The notes beneath the pieces are model-generated. The model saw only the letters and a list, made by a program, of their open reading frames with translations, did not search any database and was not told the DNA's origin. Positions 16,306-24,505 of a DNA stretch of 64,000 bases are shown here, in pieces. Positions within the stretch are counted from its first letter, which is position 1. Each line of letters starts with the position of its first letter. The stretch comes from CAZCAC01 sp964496575 (GTDB lineage: Bacteria; Planctomycetota; UBA1135; GCA-002686595), in assembly GCA_964496575.1 (NCBI GenBank), contig CAZCAC010000017.1, forward strand, positions 35,673 through 99,672, written 5' to 3'. The position numbers were made by a program, and so were the translations under genes.

Positions 16306-17832
16306 CTACGTGGCCGATCGAGTCAGCAGATCGAACAGCTTCTGCTCCGCGGGAAAGGCGAAGTTGCCGTTGCGCAACCGCCACCCAGCCAGCCGGCGCA
16401 CGAGCGCGCGAGCCCAGCGCGGGCCCTCGTTCACCTTGCGGTCGTAGTGCGCGGCGCTGCCGAGATAGCGGAACCACTGCTTGCGAATCTCCGCCGGCAG
16501 CGGGTTGGCCTCGGTGTTCCACTTCCACTCGAAACAGCGGCCCCACTCCTCGAAGGTCTCCGGCAGGCGCCAGCCCAGGCCCTTCGCCTCCTGGTAGTCC
16601 TCCGTACCGGGCAGCGCGCGGAAGGGGTAGAGATCGGACGCGTAGCCAGGGAACTGGTGTTTGAGGCGCGCCGCCGCCTGGACGGTCGCGCGCATCGACT
16701 CGAGCGTCTCGTGCGGGAAGCCGATGATCCAGAAGCAACCAGTCGTGATCCGGCGGTCGATCAACCGCTGCAGCGCCTCCGGCACGCGGTCCAGGGGGAC
16801 GTTCTTGCGGATCCTCTGCTGCATCGCCTCGGTCCCCGTCTCGGCGCCCAGCCAGAGGAAGTGGCAGCCGCTCTCGGCCAGCTCGTCCAGCGACGAGTGC
16901 TCGTAGCGCACCACCGTCTCCACCTCGGTGGTGGCGTTCCAGTGAAGCTCGGTGCCGTTCTCGCGCAGGCGCGCGCAAAAGGCGAGTGCGCGCCTTTCGT
17001 CGAGACTCCAGTTGGCGTCGTGGAAGCGGACGGCCTCGAAGCCGAAGCGCGCCTGCAGCTCGGCGAGCTGGTCGGCGAGCACAGCGCCCTCGATCGCCTT
17101 CCATCGCCGGCCGGTGACATCCGGACTGCAGCAGAAGGTGCAGTTGCAGGGACAGCCGTAGCTCGAGTTGAAGCTGAAGCTCACCGGCGCGCGCGCCTTC
17201 TTCCAACGCTGCGGTATCGGCATGCGATGGCGTGCATAGTCACCGGCGAGCTCGAGCTGCCGGAAGCGGTACGGCTCGAAGTCGAGGAGCTGCCACGGGG
17301 TCGGTGGGAGCGCATCGAAGCCGACCATCGCCCGGGCCGGCGTGTGAAGCAGCTCACCATCGCGCCACAGGGCGAGACCGGCGACGCCTTCCAGTGCCTC
17401 CCCCGCCTGCAGCGCCTGAGCCACCTCGAGAAAAGTGAGCTCGCCTTGTCCGAGCACCACCGCATCGGCGAGCTCCCCCTCGAAGTACATCTCCGGCTTC
17501 ACCGTCGGGAACCAGCCACCCCAGACGATCGGCAAACCGGGGAACCGCTCGCGCACCACTCGAGCGACCCGCTCCCCGTCGGTGACCTGGTAGCCGAGGA
17601 TCGCCGAGGCGGCGAAGCACAGCGCACCTTCGCAGGCTTCCAGCACCCGAGCCAGCGGATCCACCTCGATGTTCGCGTCGATCAGGACGACCTCGAACCC
17701 CTCCTGAACCGGTCCGCCGGCGATCTGCAGCAGCTCCAGCGGCAACAGGTCAGCGCTGTAGGGCTCGCCGCGAGAGGGATCGTCGCGCCTGGGGAGGTAG
17801 AGGACCAGCTTCTTCGAGACGCGGCCGTTCAC
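16306..17832 (-). CDS. B12-binding-type radical SAM protein (copy 1 of 3)
   Basis: 508 residues. The N-terminal 200 residues form a cobalamin-binding-like domain: LVLYLPRRDD start, GFEVVLIDANIE, an alternating alpha/beta pattern, PIVWGGWFPTVKPE and VVLGQGELTF. The DxHxxG motif of base-off B12 binding is not visible, as in many members of this group. The radical SAM motif follows: SSYGCPCNCTFCCSP (C227, C231, C234). HDANWSLDERR and FLWLGAETGTE match the later strands of the barrel. Two close paralogues lie at 44061 and 45698; the shared words CTFCCSP, DANW and GAETGTE show common origin. Such enzymes act in methylation or in lipid, hopanoid or cofactor tailoring; the substrate is unknown. It follows a SPASM radical SAM gene on the same strand at a distance of about 290 bases. 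Confidence 0.88.
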   Translation of the reverse strand: MNGRVSKKLVLYLPRRDDPSRGEPYSADLLPLELLQIAGGPVQEGFEVVLIDANIEVDPLARVLEACEGALCFAASAILGYQVTDGERVARVVRERFPGLPIVWGGWFPTVKPEMYFEGELADAVVLGQGELTFLEVAQALQAGEALEGVAGLALWRDGELLHTPARAMVGFDALPPTPWQLLDFEPYRFRQLELAGDYARHRMPIPQRWKKARAPVSFSFNSSYGCPCNCTFCCSPDVTGRRWKAIEGAVLADQLAELQARFGFEAVRFHDANWSLDERRALAFCARLRENGTELHWNATTEVETVVRYEHSSLDELAESGCHFLWLGAETGTEAMQQRIRKNVPLDRVPEALQRLIDRRITTGCFWIIGFPHETLESMRATVQAAARLKHQFPGYASDLYPFRALPGTEDYQEAKGLGWRLPETFEEWGRCFEWKWNTEANPLPAEIRKQWFRYLGSAAHYDRKVNEGPRWARALVRRLAGWRLRNGNFAFPAEQKLFDLLTRSAT

Positions 17833-18119
17833 CAGGGAGCCTCCGGGGTCTCGCTTCCCGCGCCGAGAGAGAGTTGTGCGTGCGGGTCAGGGACTCGGAG
17901 AAATGTGTGCATGATCAGCAACGGACAGAGTGCCGGCCGGGGCCGCGGCGAGGGAATCGAGCGCGCGGCCACCATGACGAACTTAGCAAAGCCCCGGGAT
18001 CTGTCCAGGGGGCCGCGCCGCTCCGTACCCGGTGGACAACCGCCTCGCGAAGTCCGGGACAGGAGCCGAGGAACCGAGAGTCGACGGGAACCCGCGACCT
18101 CCTCCGGAGGGGTCCGAGC
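17833..18119. other. Intergenic region between two radical SAM genes
   Basis: 287 bases without a convincing gene on either strand. Short frames here lack ribosome-binding sites and family resemblance. I see no clear promoter, terminator or repeat, although it presumably holds the signals that separate the two minus-strand genes. Confidence 0.4.
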
Positions 18120-19259
18120 TCAGGTCGCCGGTGAACAGGAAGCAGCCGGCCGCGCCATCGTCTTCCGCGGATCCATCGTCAGCCAGGCGTCTCGCGCCGG
18201 GGTCACCCCGTTCCGCCGCATCAACTTGCGGCTGAGCAGGATGTGCTCGTGTCGGTTCTCGAAGAAGGCCGCGGTGCAGTCACGACACTGAGTCCAGTCG
18301 CGGTAGTCGAAGTCGAGGTGGGCTCGACGCAGGCTGCGCATCGCCTCGCTCCCCCAGAGATCGGTGATCGACATCTCCGGGAAGCGCCCGATGCTCACCT
18401 GGGCCTCGAAGTCGAAGCGACAGACCGAGACCGTTCCGTCGCTCAGCAGGAAGAGCGCGTCCCAGGGATAGGGACACGGCATGCGCACGGCGCGGTAGAT
18501 CGAGGTCCGTAACCTGCCGGGCAGGAGCGTGCGTTGACGGAAGGGGTGGTCGAGGGGGTAGCTGACGTGATTGTTCGGGCGGTGGAACAGGAAATCGTCG
18601 GCCAGCGGCGTGAAGATCTCGAAGAACCGCCGTTCGACCTCGCGGGTGAAGAGGTCGGTCAGCACGCAGTTGATCGTGATGGTGGGCAGGCGGACCGGCC
18701 CCCACGGACTCTCCCCGACTTCACCCTCCTCGTCGCGGATCCTGCGCAGCGTACGGATGTTCTCCAGCAGCACATCCAGTCGCTGACCCGGGCGCGTCCT
18801 CTCCAGCACCTCGGGATCGGCCGCGTCCACCGAGAAGTTGATGAGGTCGGGATGACTGCGGACGATGCCGCGCGAGAGCTCCTCGTTCAAGAGCATCCCG
18901 TTGGTGCTCATCGTCACGCAGCGCTCCCGCTCCGTCGCCATGGCCAGCATCCGGGCGATCTCCGGGTGGAGCGTGGGCTCTCCGATGGTGTGCAGGGTGA
19001 GCCTGGGAATCCTCAGCTCCACCATCTGGTCCAGGAGCTCCTCGTACGTCTGGAGATCCAGGTTGGTCTTCGCCCGCTTCATCACGCGGTTGCCGCAGTA
19101 GGAACAGGCCAGATTGCAGGCATTCGTCGGCTCGACGATGATCCGCCGGGGCACGGGGGGAGGCAGGCCCTCGGGGTGCCGCCTCCGCAGGCGAACGGCG
19201 CGAGCGTGAACCAGCGTGCGCTGGAGCAGGGTGTTGCCCCAGACGATGTCGCGAAGCAT
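18120..19259 (-). CDS. Radical SAM/SPASM domain protein
   Basis: 379 residues. The SAM cluster motif is EPTNACNLACSYCGN (C48, C52, C55). LTLHTIGEPTLHPEI carries the GEP SAM-binding motif, and VTMSTNGMLL the next strand. The C-terminal SPASM-like part has MPCPYPWDALFLLSDGTVSVCRFD and WTQCRDC, ligands for auxiliary Fe-S clusters. These are the marks of enzymes that modify peptides, amino sugars or nucleotide sugars. It lies 89 bases downstream of the ABC permease on the same strand and is probably part of the DegT-ABC unit, so a role in tailoring an exported glycan or glycolipid is reasonable but inferred. Confidence 0.88.
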   Translation of the reverse strand: MLRDIVWGNTLLQRTLVHARAVRLRRRHPEGLPPPVPRRIIVEPTNACNLACSYCGNRVMKRAKTNLDLQTYEELLDQMVELRIPRLTLHTIGEPTLHPEIARMLAMATERERCVTMSTNGMLLNEELSRGIVRSHPDLINFSVDAADPEVLERTRPGQRLDVLLENIRTLRRIRDEEGEVGESPWGPVRLPTITINCVLTDLFTREVERRFFEIFTPLADDFLFHRPNNHVSYPLDHPFRQRTLLPGRLRTSIYRAVRMPCPYPWDALFLLSDGTVSVCRFDFEAQVSIGRFPEMSITDLWGSEAMRSLRRAHLDFDYRDWTQCRDCTAAFFENRHEHILLSRKLMRRNGVTPARDAWLTMDPRKTMARPAASCSPAT

Positions 19260-19348
19260 TCGAACCTCCTGTGTTCTCAGGCAGCCGACAGAGGCGTGGT
19301 GCGAGCAGCCACGCTTCGAGTGTACGAGATCGATGAGGTTGCCGGTGG

Positions 19349-20161
19349 TCAGAACTGCACCAAACCCCCGCGCACCTTGCTCTGGCGCAGCGCGATGCGG
19401 AACCAGACCAGGCTGAGCGGGAGCACCAGCCCCGCGAACAGGATCAACGCGCCGAGGCTGGAGCGAACCTCCATCAGGGTAGCCCCGTCCAGCAGGGTCC
19501 GGCGCAGCGCCTCCAGCGCGTGCGTGATCGGCAGCACGGCCGACAGCGGCTGCAGGAAACCGGGCAGCGAATCCACCGGGTAGAGCACCCCGCCCAGCGG
19601 AACGGCCAGGGCGGTGAAGACCCAGGTCACCGGATCGCCCTTCTTGAACATCAGGGTGAATCCGCCGGACGCGATGCCGATCCCCAGGAAGGCAGCGATC
19701 GCGACCAGCATCACGACCAGGGCTCCGCCGTAGTTCGCCTTTCCCAGGTCGAGGCCGAAGATGAGCCAGCCGAACAGCACGTAGAGGACGACCCGCGCCG
19801 ACATGAGGACGAAGTCGTAGGCGGTCGAGCCGAGAATGATCTGGTTCGGAGGGGTGCGAGTGCTGAGCAGGGCCTCGAGCGTACCCTGCATCTGAGCCTC
19901 GCGGATCTTCGCGGTGAGGGATGTCAGGGCCACGTTCTGGTAGCCCCAGAGCCCCACGCCGAGCAGGAGGAACGCGAAGAAGTCTCCCCCGTACGGTTCC
20001 AGCTTCTCCGCCATCGAGGCGCCGGCGAACGCAGCGAGGTAGTAGTAGGCGAGCGTGTTGACCAGGATCGACGCCGGCTGGAACGTGAAGTGCAGGCGAT
20101 AGGAGGACTCCTGTCGGAAGTCGCGGCCGACGAAGGCCACCATCTTGCGCATGAAGCTCAT
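19349..20161 (-). CDS. ABC-2 type transporter permease
   Basis: 270 residues with about six hydrophobic spans: around ILVNTLAYYYLAAF, FFAFLLLGVGLWGYQNVAL, VVLYVLFGWLIFGL, GALVVMLVAIAAFLGIGIASG, VFTALAVPLGGVLY and LGALILFAGLVLPLSLVWF. KIREAQMQGTLEALLSTRTPPNQII is the cytoplasmic loop typical of ABC-2 permeases (ABC2_membrane, Wzm/NodJ-like). It would export a lipid-linked glycan or other lipid. The start codon overlaps the stop of the ATPase gene (ATGA at 20158-20161), so the two subunits are translationally coupled. Confidence 0.9.
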   Translation of the reverse strand: MSFMRKMVAFVGRDFRQESSYRLHFTFQPASILVNTLAYYYLAAFAGASMAEKLEPYGGDFFAFLLLGVGLWGYQNVALTSLTAKIREAQMQGTLEALLSTRTPPNQIILGSTAYDFVLMSARVVLYVLFGWLIFGLDLGKANYGGALVVMLVAIAAFLGIGIASGGFTLMFKKGDPVTWVFTALAVPLGGVLYPVDSLPGFLQPLSAVLPITHALEALRRTLLDGATLMEVRSSLGALILFAGLVLPLSLVWFRIALRQSKVRGGLVQF

Positions 20162-21168
20162 CGGCCCGGCTCCTCTCCCGTCTCCTCGCTGAGCAGGTCC
20201 TTCACCGCGGTGGCCAGGGATCTCTGAACGTGGCGGCAGGTGGTGACGGCGACGCCGGCACCCAGCAGGAGACGCAGCGCGGGATCGAGATCGCTTCCGT
20301 CCGAGGTCAACCGGAGCTCGCAGCGGCCGTCCGGATGATCGGAGTCGGTGGTCACCGCGTAGCCGAGACGCTCCAGGGGGGCCGCATATTCTCGATGCCA
20401 GTCCCGCAACGAGAGGTGCCAGGTGGTCCGGCCCGACTCCGCCCCACGGATCTCGTCGGGCGTGCCCGTGCTCACGAATCGGCCGGCGCGCAGGACCGCC
20501 AGTGAATCACACAGTGACTCGGCCTCGAGGGCGTCGTGCGTCATCATCAAGATCGTCTTGCCGGCCTGGTCGACCAGCTTCTCGCGGATCCAGCTCCGGA
20601 GCAGGGAGCCGGCTCTCGGGTCCAGGCTGCGGGTCGGCTCGTCCATCAGGATCAGCGACGGGTCGCGCAGCAGCGCGCGTGCGATCGCCACGCGCTGACG
20701 GATGCCCGTCGGGAGATCGCGGAAGGGACGATCGATGAAGTCCGTGATCTCCAGCCTCTCCAGCAGCTCGCCGATGCGCCGCTCCGCCAGCTCGCGGGCG
20801 AGATCATCGAGGGTCGCGAAGAAGCGGAGGTTGTCGCGGACCGACAGGCGCCAGTAGAAGGAGCGCTCGTCGGACACGACGAAGCCCACGCTGTCGCGGA
20901 CGGCATCGGCCTCGCGATGGATGTCTCGACTCAGCACGCTCACCACCCCCGACGTCGGCAGGACCAGCGTGGCGAGGATCTTCACCAGGGTCGTCTTGCC
21001 CGCTCCGTTGGCCCCGAGGATCCCGAAGACCGTCCCGCTCGAGACCTCGAAGCTGACCCCCCGCAAGGCATCGACGTGGGAGCGATGAAAGGGGCGCCTG
21101 AGCAGCTCGCCGTAGGAGCGCTCGACGGGGTACCGCTTCCGGAGGTCACGTACCTCGATCGCCTTCAC
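20158..21168 (-). CDS. ABC transporter ATP-binding protein
   Basis: 336 residues from GTG 21168, whose first bases overlap the TGA of the aminotransferase gene (GTGA, 21165-21168); this coupling and the start VKAIEVRDLRKRYPV decide the start. Walker A is GILGANGAGKTTLVK (about residue 53), Walker B is LILMDEPTRSLDP, and the switch histidine is in MMTHD. The signature motif is unusual: LPTGIRQRVAIARALL in place of LSGGQ-x-QR. A C-terminal domain of about 90 residues follows the ATPase core (WHLSLRDWHREYAAPLERLGY), perhaps for regulation or substrate recognition as in Wzt-type O-antigen exporters, though I see no clear similarity. It is the partner of the permease encoded next. Confidence 0.92.
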   Translation of the reverse strand: MKAIEVRDLRKRYPVERSYGELLRRPFHRSHVDALRGVSFEVSSGTVFGILGANGAGKTTLVKILATLVLPTSGVVSVLSRDIHREADAVRDSVGFVVSDERSFYWRLSVRDNLRFFATLDDLARELAERRIGELLERLEITDFIDRPFRDLPTGIRQRVAIARALLRDPSLILMDEPTRSLDPRAGSLLRSWIREKLVDQAGKTILMMTHDALEAESLCDSLAVLRAGRFVSTGTPDEIRGAESGRTTWHLSLRDWHREYAAPLERLGYAVTTDSDHPDGRCELRLTSDGSDLDPALRLLLGAGVAVTTCRHVQRSLATAVKDLLSEETGEEPGR

Positions 21169-22481
21169 GTTCGCGTTCCTCGCGATCGGCCCCACTCCAG
21201 GAGGCGCCGGGTGGCGAAGACCGTCTCTTCCAGCTCCCGGCGACCGAGCGTGGGATCCACCCGGAAGGTCAGGCCGTTGGTGCACAACCTGTCCGCCACC
21301 GGGAAGTGACCCGGCTGGTCGAAGACCTCGTGAGAGGCCAGGGGCAGGTTGGACCAGAGGCGATAGTCGATTCGCTCCCGGGTCAGCCCCTGCAACAGCT
21401 CCCCGCGGCTCAGTCCGGCATCCTCGGTCAGCTCCACCGGGAAGCCGTAGTAGCACGTCTCCGACCCAGGTAGTGGACGCTGCACGCGAAGACCTTCGAG
21501 CTCTCCGAGCTGCTCGCGCAGGAAAGCCCCGTTCCGCACCCGGGTTGCCCGCATCGCGGCGAACCGCTCGAGCTGGCCGATGCCCATCGCCGCCTGGAAG
21601 TTGCTCATGCGGTAGTTCCAGCCGAGCATCACGTAGTCGAGCCGGGCCTCGGGATGGAAGACGTCCAGGTCGCTCGACGATCGGCCTTCGGGCTCACACT
21701 GGCCGAGGTTCATCGCGATCCGCGCCCGACGCGCGAGGTCGGCGTCGTCGGTCAGGAGCATCCCCCCTTCCCCGGTGGTGATCGTCTTGGGGGGGCCCAG
21801 GCTGAGACAGCCGAGATGTCCCACCGTTCCGAGCATCTTGCCGTCGAGCGTCGAACCGTGCGCGTGCGAGGCGTCCTCGATGATCAAGAGGTCGTGCCTC
21901 CGTGCGATCTCCTCGATCGCTCTCATGTCGCACGCGACTCCGCCGACGTGGACGGGGATGATCGCCCTGGTGCGGTCGGTGACGACCTCCTCGATCCTGG
22001 TCGCGTCGATGTTCCAGGTATCCCCGTCCGCGTCGACGAACTTCGGCACGGCGCCCACCTGCAAGACGGCCATCGCCGTCGCCACGTAGGTCAGCACCGG
22101 GACGATCACCTCGTCGCCGGGGCCGATCCCCCCGGCGATCAGGGCGGTGTGCAGCGCGGCGGTCCCGGAGGACAGGGCGAGCGCGTGGCGGCAGCCCCAT
22201 CGCTCGGCGAACCGCTGCTCGAACCTCGTCACCGCATCCGCGTCGAAGAAGGCGGCGCCCCGTGCCCGGGCGACCCGCGCCAGCTCACGCCGCTCGAAGC
22301 GAGTGAGGGGATTGGGGGAGGGGAGCGGGACGAGGCGCACCGGCCAGCCGCCCGCGACCGCCGGTCGGTCTCCCTTTGCGAGGATCCTCCGCAGGAGGCC
22401 GTAGGTGAGCTGCGTGAAGCCCAGCGCCTGCGCGAGGCCCACGGTGTGCTGCCGCCTCTTCAAGAACTGCTTCATGCTCAT
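21165..22481 (-). CDS. DegT/DnrJ/EryC1/StrS family aminotransferase
   Basis: 438 residues. These PLP enzymes transaminate keto-sugars bound to nucleotides, giving amino sugars for surface glycans or antibiotics. Family landmarks: ALALSSGTAALHTALIAGGIGPGDEVIVP, VPVHVGG-like PVHVGGVACDM, IIEDASHAHGS, and the PLP lysine in CLSLGPPKTITTGEGGML (K232). LDYVMLGWNYRMSNFQAAMGIGQL follows as usual. About 50 extra residues precede the core. It heads a unit with the ATPase, permease and SPASM radical SAM gene, coupled by overlapping stop and start codons. An amino-sugar-containing, exported glycan is the simplest reading, but no glycosyltransferase lies in the same unit. Confidence 0.92.
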   Translation of the reverse strand: MSMKQFLKRRQHTVGLAQALGFTQLTYGLLRRILAKGDRPAVAGGWPVRLVPLPSPNPLTRFERRELARVARARGAAFFDADAVTRFEQRFAERWGCRHALALSSGTAALHTALIAGGIGPGDEVIVPVLTYVATAMAVLQVGAVPKFVDADGDTWNIDATRIEEVVTDRTRAIIPVHVGGVACDMRAIEEIARRHDLLIIEDASHAHGSTLDGKMLGTVGHLGCLSLGPPKTITTGEGGMLLTDDADLARRARIAMNLGQCEPEGRSSSDLDVFHPEARLDYVMLGWNYRMSNFQAAMGIGQLERFAAMRATRVRNGAFLREQLGELEGLRVQRPLPGSETCYYGFPVELTEDAGLSRGELLQGLTRERIDYRLWSNLPLASHEVFDQPGHFPVADRLCTNGLTFRVDPTLGRRELEETVFATRRLLEWGRSRGTRT

Positions 22482-22689
22482 GGCCGACCCTCTCTCCGGA
22501 CCGTACTCGCCGCGCGAACTGCTCCTCCCGCAGGAAGTTCGGGGGGACCACGGAAAAAGTCAAGGCGAGCGCACCCGCGAGCGGCTGTCCCCATTCAGGG
22601 ATAGCCGCCCCTCGGAGCTTCCCCGGAAACGGCGGCTCGGGCTCGATCTCGCCGCGCCGACCTGCTCGCGACCCCCTATCCTCTTCCCG

Positions 22690-24489
22690 ATGAGGTCCTT
22701 CGTGGAGTCCCTGAGGCGCCGGAGCTGGATCCCGCTGCTCGTCCTCATGGTCGTGCTGAAGAGCGCCTTCGTGCTGTCGCTCGGCGACGTCTTCTTCTAC
22801 GGCGAGGAGCTCGAGAAGGGCACGGCGGCCAAGGCGATGCTCGACGGTCTCCCGGTGCCGCACCATCAGCTGGCGTACCACTACTACGAGGGCGGCGGCT
22901 TCGTGATCAGTCACCTGAAGGCGGTCGCGTTCCTGCTCGTGGGGGAGAACCTCCTGGCCCACAAGCTGGTCGCCCTGATCTTCAACGCGGCGATCCTGCC
23001 GGTCGGCTGGGGGTTCACCCGCCGGCTCTTCGGCCCGGTCGCGGCCTTCTGGTTCGGGCTGCTGTTCGTGTTCGGTCCCGAGAGCTTTCAGAAGCTGAGC
23101 CTGATCAGTCTCGGCATCCACTTCGAAGCCGGCCTCTTTCTGCTCGGCACGATGAGCCTGGGGGCCCGGATCCTGTTCGCCGGGGACCGCCGCGTGCGCA
23201 CCTGGCTCGTGCTCGGCCTGGTGACCGGCTTCGGGGTGTACTTCTCGTACCAGATCGCTCTCGCCGCGCTCTGGGTGCTGCTGCTGCTGGCGCTGTTCCG
23301 TACCCGTGTCCTGCTCCGGACGGGTTGGCTTCCCGGCCTCGCGGGGTCCCTGCTCGGCGTCGCTCCGCTGGTGATGATGTACGCGCTGGTCGGGGATCGG
23401 ATCTTCGACATCCACGGTGACTCCCTCTTCGGCGGCGACTCGGCGGTGTCGAACCTCGAGCTGTTCCGCGGGTGGCTGAGCTCGATCTACGTCGACCAGG
23501 TGCTCGGCACTCCGGTGAGCGCTATTCTCTGGCCGCTGGCCATCGTCGGAGCCAGCGTGGTGCTCGCCACGCGGGACGAGCCCGGCGACGAGGGGAGGCG
23601 GCTGCGGGGCGCCTACGTCTTCGGCTACCTGTCCTTGTTCTCGATCACCTACCTGAGCAGCAACTTCGTTCTGGGGCAGGTCTACCACTTCTTCGATCTC
23701 ATGCGGGTGACGCCGCTCTGGCTCTTCGGGGCGGTGCTCATCGCCGGCGCGCTGGGCAAGCTCTCGGTCGGAGAGAGCCGGGCGCCCCGCACCGCCGCGC
23801 TGATCGTGGGGGGCGGTCTCGTCCTGCTGGGGGCTCGCGGTTCCTGGCTGGTGCTGCGAGGCGGGCACCCCGAGCTCCCCGCGGAGAACTGGGAGATCCT
23901 GACGCACACCAAGGGCTACTCGTACGACCAGTACTTCGCCAAGGTGTTCTGGCACTTCGAGGCGACCGATCGGGAGAAGCTGGAGCTGGTCGAGACCTTC
24001 GACGAGGACGCGCGCGGCCTCCTTCGAGCCGACGCGGCGGTAAATGTCTTCAGGGATCCCCACCCCGACCTCGGCGAGGCCTTCTCGCGGGCCAGGAAGA
24101 TCATCCGCGGCACCGGCGCCGATCGGGTGGCCGACTACGAGCTCGGCCTCGGGCCGCTGCTGGTCATCGGTCACGGCTGGGACAACACCCGGGCGATCGC
24201 GACCGTCTCGGCGGCGGAGCCCGAGCTGCGGGAGGTGATGTTCGAGGCGCTGGGGCGCTTCGGCGGCGGCAAGTACCCGCTGAGGGACCACCTGCGGGCG
24301 GAGGTGGAGCGAGGCCTGACCCTCAGCCCCGCCGACGCGTACCTCCGCGGGCTCGGCCGGTTCCTCTACACCCGCTTCCGGGTCGATCCGCTCGGCGCCG
24401 CCGAGTTCATCGACGAACAGCCTCGAGCCGCGCGCGACGCCCTGCGGGAGGGATACCGGGCGGCGCGGGACTGGCACACGTTGCCTTGA
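22690..24489 (+). CDS. Polytopic membrane protein, possible GT39-like glycosyltransferase
   Basis: 599 residues from ATG 22690; the first in-frame ATG with a basic start (MRSFVESLRRRSW) before a membrane span. About ten hydrophobic spans fill residues 13-390, and a soluble C-terminal domain of about 190 residues follows. The first large loop has FFYGEELEKGTAAKAMLDG, where an acidic pair sits at the position of the catalytic Asp/Glu in PMT/ArnT-like (GT39/GT83) enzymes, and HYYEGGGFVISHLKAV follows. That is suggestive, not proof. It diverges from the DegT-ABC unit across 208 bases, so it may belong to the same glycan pathway. No closer assignment is possible by eye. Confidence 0.6.
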   Translation: MRSFVESLRRRSWIPLLVLMVVLKSAFVLSLGDVFFYGEELEKGTAAKAMLDGLPVPHHQLAYHYYEGGGFVISHLKAVAFLLVGENLLAHKLVALIFNAAILPVGWGFTRRLFGPVAAFWFGLLFVFGPESFQKLSLISLGIHFEAGLFLLGTMSLGARILFAGDRRVRTWLVLGLVTGFGVYFSYQIALAALWVLLLLALFRTRVLLRTGWLPGLAGSLLGVAPLVMMYALVGDRIFDIHGDSLFGGDSAVSNLELFRGWLSSIYVDQVLGTPVSAILWPLAIVGASVVLATRDEPGDEGRRLRGAYVFGYLSLFSITYLSSNFVLGQVYHFFDLMRVTPLWLFGAVLIAGALGKLSVGESRAPRTAALIVGGGLVLLGARGSWLVLRGGHPELPAENWEILTHTKGYSYDQYFAKVFWHFEATDREKLELVETFDEDARGLLRADAAVNVFRDPHPDLGEAFSRARKIIRGTGADRVADYELGLGPLLVIGHGWDNTRAIATVSAAEPELREVMFEALGRFGGGKYPLRDHLRAEVERGLTLSPADAYLRGLGRFLYTRFRVDPLGAAEFIDEQPRAARDALREGYRAARDWHTLP

Positions 24490-24505
24490 CTTCGTGCCCC
24501 TCGGT

